Positions 49,271 to 60,273 of a DNA stretch of 64,000 nucleotides are shown here, one piece after another. Under the pieces are notes generated by a model. It was not told the origin of the DNA and searched no databases. It saw nothing but the letters and a program-made list of their open reading frames with translations. This DNA comes from Trachythela sp. YZ-2020 (taxonomy: Eukaryota; Cnidaria; Anthozoa; Malacalcyonacea; Clavulariidae): positions 382,501-446,500 of the forward strand of contig JADLSH010000395.1 in NCBI GenBank assembly GCA_016169945.1, given 5' to 3'. Each line of letters starts with the position of its first letter. The first letter of the stretch is position 1. A program made the translations under genes and the position numbers.

Positions 49271-49440
49271 GTATTTTCTGTTGGTAAACAGATTTATAAT
49301 TCAGGTGAGACTGATTTCACCTGCAGATTACTCCCTGAGGGAGTAGGTCACGTGTACGAGGTTGCAGTATATATTCAGGTGCTATCAAGCTCTAGATCTC
49401 TCTCTCTCGCAATATTAACCAAGCGATGTTGCTTATTCAG
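49271..49440 (+). repeat. Split direct repeat A2 of DIRS-like copy 3
   Basis: Second copy of A1. It is followed by a CTTCATCTAG acceptor at 49530 and then pol sequence beginning GRTDASSN. Confidence 0.88.
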
Positions 49441-49530
49441 CCCTCCCCTCCCACCCACGTCTACAGTTTCAGTATTCCTATACGTTTTTTGTGCTCTTTT
49501 ATATACACGGTACCATTACTTCTTCATCTA

Positions 49531-50060
49531 GGCCGTACAGATGCTAGTTCAAACGACTCCAACGCTAATAACGCTACCGGTTGTTTCAACAGAGAACAAT
49601 CCAAATGAAAACCATAGCGAGGATTCGCTCGAAGATATTATTCAGGTATTCACTAATTTTGAATATGTGTTTACGAAATGCTTGAAACCTCTCGAAAGAT
49701 ACTGGCGATTACAAGGCATTAATATCGGGCTATTCCTTGATGACGGTTGGTTAACCGAATATGTTTATGAACATTGTGTAGCACTGGCTAATTATGTACG
49801 CTCCGATATATTTAAGGCAGGGCTCATTGCTAATTCCGACAAATCTGTTTGGTCGCCCTGTCAGGTAATTGAATGGCTAGGTATGGCTTGGAACTCTCGA
49901 GACGGATTTATTAGCATAACAGATAGAAGGGTTAATAATATATTGGAATTTATAGTTAATATTCAAGCGAAGGAATTCCCGGTTTCGGCTAGGAATTGGC
50001 CTCATTAACGGGGAAAATTATTTCAACCTATCCTGTAATAGGGAATATTGTAAGATTGAT
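49531..50060 (+). pseudogene. Reverse transcriptase region (DIRS-like copy 3), interrupted
   Basis: Contains FTKCLKPLERYWRLQGINIG, the catalytic FLDDG, VIEWLGMAWNS, and in a shifted frame ARELASLTGKIISTYPVIGN up to 50060, where foreign sequence starts. The first RT motifs (LILDLS, FDRKSGYH) are absent: a deletion joins the N-terminal linker straight to VFTNFEYVFTK. Confidence 0.75.
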
Positions 50061-51510
50061 GACCTTACTTGTCAAGTGGAGATTGTTGCATGGGAACCTT
50101 TGACCAGGCAACCTTCCAATGTCCTGCTAACCCATTTTAAGTCAACTGCTGTCCTGTTTTTGACTGATTACTTGTTGAAATATTTAATATTATATATTAT
50201 ACTGTACATACTTATTCTTCTACAGATTCCATTAGATCATTCATTGAGTACATTGATTTGTTGCAGCATTTGTTGTATTGGGGATGGAAGCTAAAAGTAA
50301 ACCGAGAAGCAAATTGACTCAGAACTGAGGTGAACAGAAGGTATGTTGTGTTTTCTTTTGGTTGAATGTATTTGAAACTTTTCTCACTAAACCATTATGC
50401 TGCAATGTACCTTTGGTCAACAATTTCCCTGTCTAATGCCAGACTATTGTTTTCTCAAGGGCAGTGCTGGCCGTTAATGTTTTAATAAAAGACAGTTCCA
50501 GGAGAACATTAGTGCTACAACACATCAGACTTCAACTTGTCGTATTGTAATGTTTACAAGTTAATGTAAAATAGTTGTGACAAAGACAAAAACTAGAATT
50601 TACATATTAATATTGGTCCCTTCACATGTAACTGATAATATATTATGGTAAGAACAAACCACACTATATACAACAAAGGAGATATTTCAATCTGCTTGGT
50701 TTCAATTTGGGCTATTTCAATCTATGTGTTCAATGTCGCAAGCTGTCTACAAGATTTTTAGACATAAAAAATATCAGTTATGTTGTGCTGATTGTTCAAC
50801 ATTTGGTGAATTGAATAGTTAATATTATGAACACACTTTCAAGTGATTTGGGGGAACAAACATGGAGATTTAACTTAAATTGTCATCTAAAAAATGCTGT
50901 ACATACCCAGCTTGTGATGTCATAATTTGCATATTGAACACATTGAAATATCTCCAAAATCAAAAAAGCTATTAAAATTGTAAAATATGTTCCTCTACCG
51001 ATTTTTATCGTGTAAAAATCCCAACTAAAGTACTATTGTTTTTGAATGAACTGTACAAGTGAATAATGATGTTTGTAATAATAATAATGATGAATGAATT
51101 TTTCAGTTATTTGTTAGTTATTGTAATAGATTGTTTTAAATTTCAATTAGATACACGTAGTTTAACACCCAATTGGTGTCGACAGCGTTGCATGTGTATT
51201 AACACTAAACCAGCGTAAAATGACCTTCAAAGCGTAAGTTTACTCCCGTAGCGTAATTTAACACCCAACTGGTTTCCACAGCGCTGCAAGCCTATTTACA
51301 CTGAACCAGTGTAAAATTACCTTCAAAACGATATGTTTACTATACGCCCGCAGTGGAAATGGACACCAAATACGTTGCACATATTTAACACTGCGAAGGT
51401 ATGAATTAACACCAAAATCAGTGTTAGGTAACGCCAAATCGGTGTCCGTAGCGTTGCAAGAATTTACACCGATTTTGGTGTTGGGGTAACACTTCCAGAT
51501 TTACAGTGTA
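50061..51510. repeat. Insert in DIRS-like copy 3 with AACACC/GGTGTT palindromic units
   Basis: No gene. The right part (51160-51508) has repeated AACACC...GGTGT units with GCGTTGCA spacers and ends TTTACAGTG, which reversed is CACTGTAAA. This resembles the end design of the 13379-19660 element. A matching left terminus was not found, so the insert may be truncated or composite. Confidence 0.55.
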
Positions 51511-51569
51511 AACAGTGCGTCCCATTGCGATTATAAATGTAAACTGGATGTCTATTCTTTAAAAGACGT

Positions 51570-52410
51570 ATGTTTTGGCAGAAAAATTTCAAAACGACTA
51601 ATCGCAAAGATATTAAGGATTTACCTCTGAATTCAAGTTATATTGTTAATTCGGACGCCAGTGCCTCCGGCTGCGGAGCACATCTTGACTTTAACGTAGA
51701 GCAAATATGCCATAAACTTTGGGAACAGCACGAGACCGCTAAAAGCTCAACCTGGAGGGAATTATCAGCGATTGAGTTTGCACTTCAAAGTTTTCTTCAC
51801 ATTATTAGGAATACATATTTAAAATGGTTCACGGTCAATCAAGCCGCTTGCAGAAAAGTTCAAGTGGGCAGTATGCGTACAGATTTGCATGATATCGCCA
51901 TAAAGATATATCAATTATGCGTCGATAATAAAGTAGAACTAGCACTTCAGTGGATTCCTCGTACAGAGTTACAAAAGGCCGACTTTATTGGCCGTATTAT
52001 CGACATTGATGACTGGCAGATTACGCCATAATTTTTCAATATTTGGATTCTATTTGGGGACAACATACAATCGATTGTTTCGCCAATTATTATAATAAAA
52101 AGATTAGTCGGTTTTATTCATGGCATTGGAACCCTGGCTGTACAGCGGTTGATTTTTCGTACAAAATCTAAAGGGTGAAAATTGTTTAGTTGTTCCTCCT
52201 GTGAGCTTAATTACTGAGACACTAAATTATTTACATAAGAGAAAGGCAATTGCCTCCGTCATAGTTCCTTTTTGGACCTCGTCGTAGTTTTGGCCAACAA
52301 TTTGTCGAAAGTTCTTCAATCCTATGATCGATTACAAAGTTTCCAAAGGAAAGGACATTTTATTGCACGGTAGAAACATTAACTCTATTTATGGTCCTAT
52401 TTTTTCGGCC
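51570..52410 (+). pseudogene. RNase H and downstream pol region (DIRS-like copy 3)
   Basis: An open frame to 52031 with IVNSDASASGCGAHLDF, SSTWRELSAIEFAL, LALQWIPRTELQKADFIGR and IIDIDDWQITP; then, with stops, a tail (VVPPVSLITETLNYLHKRKA, KDILLHGRNINSIYGPIFSA) conserved after RNase H in DIRS elements. Catalytic Asp/Glu positions of RNase H appear intact. The frame is cut at 52416 by the TIR element; its last short segment appears to resume at about 58460 (MLVLTRTDF). Confidence 0.75.
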
Positions 52411-52825
52411 GATAAGTGTGACCTTCCATGGGAAAACAAACCTTAACGATATTTCTTTGAAACGGCCAAGAAAACGGATAACGAACGGATAGAGAACGTT
52501 TTGTTATAACGTTTCAACGAATCTCAAAAACGTTTTGACTATTTGAGTAAAAAATCTTAACGAATAAAGTCGAGAACGAATTAAATTATTGAACGTTCCT
52601 AACGAAATTCGCCATAACGTATAGATTAAGGATAGCTGTCAACAGAATAGAGTAATGTGGCAAACAAGTAACCTCTATCGGCGCACAAAAGTACTCAAGT
52701 GATACAAATATTATACAAATTTAACTAAACATTCTGATAAATTACGCTATGAGTATTGTTCGAAAATTCGAAGATATAGTACAGCAGTTATATTAGTTAC
52801 ATGAAGTTGTGCAGTATTCTTTAAA

Positions 52826-54985
52826 TTTATTTTTATTTTTATTTTATTTTACAAGATTCGCCGCACCAAACAATTATTAAACTTATTTAAATACCTACAA
52901 GTACATTGGCTGGGACTGACCACAGAGATAAACTCCAATAACGGGGTCCCGACAAAAATGACAAATTACTATACATGTACAAAAACATTTATTGGCTTTC
53001 GCCAAACTGTCAACAACATGTTCTGAAAGATAAGTTTTGAATAGGACGAGTACAGTGGCATTTGACGCACACCGATTTAAAGGTTCTAGGATTGTCCGGG
53101 TTGTAGACGTGTTCGAGAAGGTTAAAGTAGTATTTAAATAGTAAAATTTTAAAGGAAGCTGTAGATCTTGTAGTGTCTCTGATGACATCGGGTAGAATGT
53201 TCCAAACGCTGGGTGCTCTTACGTAAAAACTGTTTTGAAAGCTAACAGTCTTGGATTTAGGTATATTTAGTAGAATACCATTGTCGGAATTGGAGTTTCT
53301 GGTTCTACGATTAGCAACCCGTATTGAGATGTTTGTATCAGAGTCATTAACAACACAGTTGTAGAGATAAACTAAATCTAGAAACTCAAGCCAATAGCAG
53401 ATGGGAAGAATACCGATAGACTGGAGTCGTTCTTTGTACAAAACGTCTGTTCTATAAGGGAGGGAAAGGATGAATTTGGTGGCACGACGTTGGACGCGTT
53501 CCATTGTAGCGATGTTAGTTACTGTTTGGGGTGCCCACACTTGACTGGCATACCCCAATTTGCTTCTAACCAAAGACAGGTAAAGAATCTTGCGGACTTC
53601 GATATTGTTTATGTCAGAGGCTGATCGTCGGATGAAGCCGAGCATCATGTTTGCCTTTAATACCGTGCCATGAACTTGCTTGTTCCATTTCAGGTCGTTT
53701 GAAATAATGATCCCGAGATCTTTCTGGGTAATTAATGACTTAAGCGAAGTATCAATAAGCTGATATTCTGCGATAATTGGTTGACGACTTCTAGTAATGC
53801 TAAGAAACCCGCACTTGGATTGATTTAAGTCCATCCTCCAATCGCTGCACCATGTCACAAGTTTATATAGATCATTCTGCAGACTTTCGCAGTCAGCTAA
53901 CTTGTTCACGGGACGGTAACACTTCGTGTCGTCGGCGAACATTGCCACAGACGATTGGGTTGAAATTGAATCAGGAAGATCGTTCACAAATACCAGAAAC
54001 AGTAGGGGTCCTAAAATTGATCCTTGTGGAACTCCAGATAGAACAGGGAGAGTATGGGACGACTCACCAAGAACTGTTACTCTTTGGTAGCGTCCTGAGA
54101 GGTAGTCTTTGAACCATAACAGAAGATCTCCTCTTATTCCAAACCTCTGGAGTTTAACTAACAGAAGGTTATGGCTGACCTTATCAAATGCTTTTGCGAA
54201 GTCCAGGTAAACCAAGTCGACTTGGCTTCGGTTTTCTAACGATTTGTTTATATCATGAAGAACGCGCAGAAGCTGAGAGGTGGTAGACTTTCCTTTGAGA
54301 AAACCAAATTGTAGATGATGAAGTTGACTGGAGACATGAGATATAAGTTGGTTATAGACGCAACGTTCAAAAACTTTAGAGACCAGAGACAAGAGAGATA
54401 TTGGTCTGTAATTTGATACTTCGTCAGCAGGGCTTTTCTTGGGAATTGGAATTACGTTTGAAAGTTTCCACTCGCACGGTAGTATACCTATGGACAAGCT
54501 TTTGTTGAATATGTCACATAAAGACGAACAAACGCTCGATGCACAGTTCTTCAACAATTTAGCGGGAATTTTGTCTGGTCCAGTCGCTTTATTTTCATCA
54601 AGAGCTGCAAGAACATAGTAGACCTCCTCGGATGTTAGCGTGATGTTGAAGATTGCATCCGATTCAGTGATGGAGTCGTCAGTCGAGTTGGAAAAAGTAT
54701 GTTCATCATTATTGCTATGAGAAGGTTGGAAAACGGAGTAGAAATAGCGATTTAGTAGATTGGCGATGTCGACTGGGTTGTTGGCTGTAGAGGTGACTCC
54801 ATTATGATCAGACCAAGTCATTTTGTTGGGAACGCTCGAGGTCTTACGAACGGACTTAAACACTGACCAAAACTTCTTACTACTTGATTTCAATAAGGCG
54901 GGCATGGATTCAAAAAACTGTTTCCGTTTGTTGGTGATGGCATATTTTGTTATTCGTCGTAACTTTGACATATATTGAGATATTC
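52826..54985 (-). mobile_element. CR1-like non-LTR retrotransposon, 5'-truncated
   Basis: An RT ORF on the minus strand with a short 3' UTR ending in an (AAAATA)-type tail (52826-52852). The endonuclease domain and ORF1 are missing, as expected of a 5'-truncated insertion. It lies inside the 6-kb TIR element. Confidence 0.85.
53010..54971 (-). CDS. Reverse transcriptase of a CR1/Jockey-type non-LTR element
   Basis: A 653-residue open frame, the longest of the retroelement frames here. RT motifs: NKATGPDKIPAKLLK, VIPIPKK...NYRPISLLSLVSK, LVYLDFAKAFDKVSH (motif A), SGVPQGSILGPLLFLVFVND, and VAMFADDTK (catalytic FADD). The thumb and a C-terminal domain with RAPSVWNILPD follow, and a CVKCHC motif ends the protein. 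ATG 54971 is probably just the first Met after truncation, since a full protein would have an endonuclease domain N-terminal to this. No stop or frameshift, so the copy is young. Confidence 0.92.
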   Translation of the reverse strand: MSKLRRITKYAITNKRKQFFESMPALLKSSSKKFWSVFKSVRKTSSVPNKMTWSDHNGVTSTANNPVDIANLLNRYFYSVFQPSHSNNDEHTFSNSTDDSITESDAIFNITLTSEEVYYVLAALDENKATGPDKIPAKLLKNCASSVCSSLCDIFNKSLSIGILPCEWKLSNVIPIPKKSPADEVSNYRPISLLSLVSKVFERCVYNQLISHVSSQLHHLQFGFLKGKSTTSQLLRVLHDINKSLENRSQVDLVYLDFAKAFDKVSHNLLLVKLQRFGIRGDLLLWFKDYLSGRYQRVTVLGESSHTLPVLSGVPQGSILGPLLFLVFVNDLPDSISTQSSVAMFADDTKCYRPVNKLADCESLQNDLYKLVTWCSDWRMDLNQSKCGFLSITRSRQPIIAEYQLIDTSLKSLITQKDLGIIISNDLKWNKQVHGTVLKANMMLGFIRRSASDINNIEVRKILYLSLVRSKLGYASQVWAPQTVTNIATMERVQRRATKFILSLPYRTDVLYKERLQSIGILPICYWLEFLDLVYLYNCVVNDSDTNISIRVANRRTRNSNSDNGILLNIPKSKTVSFQNSFYVRAPSVWNILPDVIRDTTRSTASFKILLFKYYFNLLEHVYNPDNPRTFKSVCVKCHCTRPIQNLSFRTCC

Positions 54986-57900
54986 AATAACTATTCTGGA
55001 AGATGTTTCAAACCTCTGGTGCGGAAACCACGCTGCCAAAACAAGGCAAGGCACAGGCTATAATTTAGACAGTTGAATCTCCTCGCGCCAATTGTTTTAA
55101 TTTCCTGCCTGAAATAATTATTATGAAGAAAAAATTGTCAACAGATCAAAGCAAAATCTATTGCGCGTTAAAGAGTTATATATTTTTTCCTACACTGCAG
55201 TTATATGCTCTCATTTTGCGAGCACACGACCACATATACAAGTGTTATGCTGTATGAACAGCATTTTTTTTGCTATCCGTTTTTAAATTTCGCCTAATCA
55301 CAGGTTCCTCACCAACTTTCGGTGTAGGAATAATTAGGTGAAGTAATTTTACAGTTTTAGTGAGGGAGCGTAATTAAGATGTCCAAAACCACACAAAGGC
55401 CGAGGTTAATCTACAAAAAACCCGGCACATCCTATAAAGCTGCATATACGGTAGTTCCAGAAAACTGCATTTATTAATTCCCCAACCGCAAATTATTAAC
55501 TCTAGATCAATACATGTTATTAATTAACTAAGTTCTTGGTGGTCACTAATGTATCTCTAAGAATTTCATAAGGAAATATTTTATTTCCCTCCATACTAGA
55601 GCATCTACACAGAAATTAATGATAGAAAATAGCATACAATGTCAACTCTCTAAATGTTTCTAAGCTACCTGCGCTAGCTATAGTACCCTGAAAAGGAAAC
55701 CAATTATGCCATGTCTAAGAGCTGGCATAAATTCGGCGTTCCCCAACTTAAATTCGAATGTCCGGCGTTCCGCAATTCCGAATGTCCGGATTTCCACCCT
55801 GAAAAGCAACCTAATACTCGACCCTGGCAGCAATAGTGCACAGTTTTTTTTACTAAGGCATATAGCAATAGCAAACTGCCCATATAGAAACAGCGGTTCG
55901 AAAGTACACTCCAGCCGCCCATATAGAAACGACAGTCCCAAACCCATGCACAGGGGAGTTTATACTCACCAATATAACAAAAGAGTGATCCTCATTCACT
56001 TCGAGATATGAACTTGTGACACAATTTGTGCCTCCTGCCTACCTACGATAATTCAAGCAAGACTTCCCCAGACATCCACATTGTCAAGTAAGCATAACTT
56101 AGCACAATGACATGTGTCTGGCAAAATCTTTTATGCTTGTCCTGCCTATTATTATCCTTGCAATTTTGAGGTTGCATCTACACACAAATTCATTCAAAAT
56201 GTTTTTATAAACTTGGTAAGCAATTGTTGTTTGATTGTGGGTAAATGCACCCTATTTAAATTATCCCAGTTATGTGACCAACAAGCTAAACTACGCAAAC
56301 CTCATGCCAAGCCACTTTGAAGGTCTGGCAACCTTTCAACTGATGTTTATTCACGTCCATCTGAACGATACATCAATTTCCCCTTGTCATTATAAGCAAT
56401 ATAAAACGAGTTATATACCAGTACTGCATTAGATAAACCTTTCTATAATAGATAACTACAGTAATTAGTTAACATGTTCTGTATCTTCAGTATCTACTAT
56501 ATCAAAAAGGCATGTCATGTAACGCCAATTTGGTTTTCAGCCAGCATATATTTAAACTAAGGCAGGTTTTAAATCGTGCACACCAAAGATACTAATACAA
56601 TCGGTGGATTTATAGGGGGCTAGATTAAGTTAACTAAACGCAGAAATGTTAATTTTATGGTCATGAGGTTCATAGGAGTACATTTATTTATTTTCGAGTC
56701 GTTATTCATTAAAATTGCCTGATGAGTGATGAGCAAAGTACATGTAAAATCGACCTTCAGACCTTGGACACATATTTACTGCTGTACATATAGTTAGCTG
56801 GCTAGAAATTATGCTAAATTGGTAAAACATATTCAACTGAACTTACCATATATATGCAATTTTACAATGACTCGCTAGATTTTTTCTCTCCTACTTTGAT
56901 TCACCACGTATGTTATACCGACAATATATAACATGTATATTAACGTCCGCCCTTGAATTGGTGCATACTAAATATTCGGCGGTATTAAACCAGATTACCG
57001 CCGTGTTCTCACTCATATTTACCATATATCTAATGTACAGTAGGCCATATAGTCGATTAATTTGTCTCGAATTAAGCCGAAGGCACGCATTGATTTAATT
57101 TACAGTGCTGACAACTACAGCATGCATGTATATGACGTCAAAACCAACGAGGGTCAGTCCTGGGTGTCAATCCTATATTAATGGAGAGACATATACAAAC
57201 CCCATTATGCTAGTAAGAATAGTAAAATAACGTTGCAGTGTAAGGGCACTTGCGTGAGTGCAAATATGAACTGTTTTAAAGTTCGTTTTACTTGTACACA
57301 CAAAACACACGGATTTTATAAATATCATTGAAAGGAACGTGTATCTTGTGACTGCGTTCGTTTGTGGTGGTTAATCTAGCAAGTTATGATGATGATGCAT
57401 ATGTCATATGTGTCGGCTATCTTGTTAGGCATGCTATTTAATTCAGTTGTCATATTTCGCGAATATAATATCAAAAAATATTTGTACATTGCAGACTTTC
57501 ATAATACACAGACATGTCTGTAAGCTCAATTAAGCAGCATAACATTGCCCCGTTATACTGCGCAAGCTACAATGCATGCATGTGCAGAACAAGTGTTGTA
57601 ATCTGCCGGCATTCCTGTCTGCACAGGTATACAATAGATCTTGTTGTTCCGGCTCCGGACTTAGACTAAATACAGTATGTAGAATTTAAACTGCATGCAT
57701 ATGCCATGCAAAATTCCTCAATTTAGTTAGGTGCTGTCTGTTGATATACCGATTTCCGACAATGTAAGTTCATTAGCAACTTGCCAAAGCATCTGGCCAT
57801 ACAGTTGTTATAATACGACATATGGCTTGCGATTTTGTGTGTCCTGTCGAACTTTATGAAACTCTACAGAATTGTTTAGGAACCGCTTTCCATCATTGCA

Positions 57901-58200
57901 CCCTCTGAACCGGCTGTTCTAAAACGATTAGTAGATTTTTAAAAGAAACTTTTTTACGTTATGCTTGAAATAATTGCATTTCGGCAAAAATAATAATAGC
58001 ATTTCATGTAGTTCACGCTAAGACAGGATCGACAAGCGCACGGAAGAAGATTCGAGTAGCTATAAACACCCAATTTCCTTTTACACAAATTGTATTAAGG
58101 AGCAGGCGTGAATCGCTTTCTAGGAGTATTTCTCTGCAACACTTTCTATGCTTATCCTATAAGATTCTAACATTGCAAAAGGTTGGTGAACTTAGTGTTT
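54986..58200. other. Interior of the 6-kb TIR element, no gene seen
   Basis: Only short frames with no domain. A short repeated CCCATATAGAAAC(A/G) motif occurs twice at 55879-55930. If a transposase was once encoded here it is no longer visible. Confidence 0.5.
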
Positions 58201-58705
58201 GTTTGAACGAAATCCAATATCGCTCGAACGAAATCTAATCGTTCGAACGAACGCTAAATCCAAATGTTTGAACGGTTTTGAAACATTTTTCATACGTTTT
58301 TTTTCATGCGTTTCAACGGGCCGTTAGGAATTATGAACGTTCTCCAAAATCGTTTTAACGAAACGCTGAAGCGCCTGAACGCCTAATGAACGGATAACGA
58401 GCGAATTTTTAGCACGTTTTTCAAAAGCGTTAAGGTATGTTTTCCCATGGAAGGTCACATGTTAGTACTCACTAGAACGGATTTCCGTTGCGATACAATC
58501 GAACAAATTACGAAACATGCAGGCACTGCCCTAGTTGGGAACGTGTAAAAAGGGAGAGTTATACGAACTTGAGTTTCGTGTCAGTACTTTATAGCGTGAC
58601 ATTATTAATTACGTGTGTTTGTTGTTTCAATTGATTAATTTCAAACACTTTAAACGAGGTGGTTTACTAATTATACTTTATTGCAACTTCTGTGTGTAAG
58701 CGTTT

Positions 58706-58990
58706 ATATGGACACTTGTCCCTCAGAATATTGTAAATTGACGCCATTTTCGACACTTGCCGTAGGCGAGGAGTTTAACCATGCTTAACAAATTTTTGTA
58801 ATGTATGTTCGTGTATGACACTGGTCAATATTAATCTGTAATATATGGACACTGGTCCTTCAGAGTAATATAAATCGACGCCTTTTTCGGCACGGGCCGT
58901 TGGCGGGGAAGTTAACATGTTTAATTAATTTTTGAAATGCATGTTCGTCTATGACACTGGTGAATATGAATCTTTAAGGGCACTGGCCGC
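58706..58990 (+). repeat. Two-copy tandem repeat of ~142 bp
   Basis: TATGGACACT(T/G)GTCC...TCAG at 58708 recurs at 58850, each followed by GACGCC..TTTTCG.CAC and ATGTTCGT.TATGACACTGGT; a third partial start is at 58975. It lies just before the splice acceptor of the recombinase segment of DIRS-like copy 3. Confidence 0.7.
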
Positions 58991-59089
58991 TACAATTTAA
59001 TAAATGCTTGAATGCAGTTCCGATTAAATGTTTTTCATGAAGAAATATTTATGTTTCTATGTTTTAGTTTCAGATTTTTGGTACAGGTC

Positions 59090-59450
59090 AACCTTGGGCA
59101 AAGTTACCAGAGAATGTTCGTAGCAACAATTCGAAGTTAGCGGAGTTGCTTGCTAAATCTAAGACTGATTCCACTGCCAAGCGATATTCTTCAGAGATCA
59201 CTAAGTTCCAGATATGGCGGACACATTACAACCTTAGTCAAATCTTCCCATTGACATCGTTTTCTTCAGTCGAATTCCTCTAGTGTAGTGGTTACTGCGC
59301 ATGCCGCATTAAAATGGCTACATTCGTTTTTACCGGTGAATAGTCCAAATCCACTTGACAGCTCGCTTTGTCGAACCTTGATGGAGGCCATTAAACGTTC
59401 GAGAACACTTCCCGTCCAAAAGAAGCTAACGGTGTCTCCAGATCCTGTGT
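59090..59450 (+). pseudogene. Tyrosine recombinase N-terminal part (DIRS-like copy 3)
   Basis: After a TTTTAGTTTCAG acceptor (59073) the frame gives LPENVRSNNSKLAELLAKSK, TAKRYSSEITKFQIWRTHYN and, shifted one base, ALKWLHSFLPVNSPNPLDSS and CRTLMEAIKRS: the core-binding domain of a DIRS-type recombinase. It stops at 59450 where the tRNA-bearing repeat begins, so the catalytic half is gone. Confidence 0.75.
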
Positions 59451-59567
59451 CAAATACCATGATAAAAATATTGTAGCTACAGTGCATTATGAGATGCCAA
59501 GGGAAAAATAGTCAGGGAATTTAGCCTCCTTGAAAATATTAATAATCCCTATACACGATGATTCCCA

Positions 59568-59638
59568 GGTTCCGCCGAGATTTGAATTCGGATCCTTGGA
59601 TTGAGAGTCCAAAGTGCTAACCATTACACCACAGAACC
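59568..59638 (-). pseudogene. tRNA-Gln-like sequence with anticodon changed to CTC
   Basis: The same body as the intact tRNA-Gln at 46942-47012, but the anticodon loop is CTCTCAA, giving CTC (a Glu anticodon) by one base change. A T-stem mismatch (CCGAA/CTCGG) suggests decay. Confidence 0.6.
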
Positions 59639-59838
59639 AGTTGCTCTTTTGTTGATTTAATATCTTAGTAATCACGTTAACATTCGATCATCTCTCCCGA
59701 CATCATTTACAGTAATTACGGATTCACTTTGGGAGACATTCCTTGCAAACCCTTGGGTGTTTCTCATGTTTGCCGAGCGGACAAAGGCCCAAGATTTAAG
59801 ATGGATGTCACCATCTGGTGCACATTTTGGAATTCAAA

Positions 59839-60273
59839 ATGTCGGTCGCTCACGACAGTCCTAGCTCTGTGGAATACTCTAAATTTAATGTTCAAAACTT
59901 AAATTCTGGTGCTTTTCGACCTTACAATGATGACTGTAACCTTGCCTTCGACAATAAGCGTCTAAAATGGAACAATAACTTCGACGAATTGCAGAAATTT
60001 TTAAAAAACATTGTTGGACTAAACGGCAAATGGTCTTCACCGGGTGGCAACTCAAAGAAGTTCAAGAGCATCAATTCCGATCTGACAATGACTTGGTATT
60101 ACGGTAAGCAGAAGACGCTTTTTTTCCAGGGTAAGGAAGGATATCCGCTCAAGGATTTCTTGATAAATATTTGCGAAACGAAGGCTGTATCTGAGTGCCC
60201 TCCGAAGGAAAATCGTCGCCCGGCAAGTCAATATAGACAAGCGGCCGGCTGGAGCCACGGGGGCTTGTTTTGA
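59839..60273 (+). pseudogene. ORF1-like fragment of the non-LTR element
   Basis: ATG at 59839. Contains KWNNNFDELQKFLKNIVGLN and GKWSSPGGNSKKFKS...TWYYGKQKTLFFQGKEG, a module I associate with ORF1 proteins of cnidarian non-LTR elements (from memory). It is followed in other frames (60400-60625) by a coiled-coil-like stretch (FKNKIESEMVNLLDKLSDEA). From 60630 to 61320 there is no recognisable coding. Confidence 0.5.

Larger units (their letters stand above)
52417..58459. mobile_element. 6.0-kb TIR element inserted in DIRS-like copy 3
   Basis: A 32-base terminal inverted repeat with one mismatch: TGTGACCTTCCATGGGAAAA... at 52417-52448 and its inverse at 58428-58459. Sub-terminal regions on both sides are rich in short AACG/CGTT motifs and share ACGGATAACGA. 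The interior holds a CR1-like retrotransposon and otherwise no recognisable gene. A clean target duplication is not seen. Confidence 0.75.
48398..59450 (+). mobile_element. DIRS-like retrotransposon, copy 3, with nested insertions
   Basis: Order: A1 (48398-48567), gag, putative intron with B1-like sequence and A2 (49271-49440), RT start (49541-50060), [insert 50061-51510], RNase H (51570-52410), [TIR element 52417-58459], recombinase N-terminal part (59090-59450). The C-terminal YR and B2 are missing; the tRNA-bearing repeat follows directly. Confidence 0.82.
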
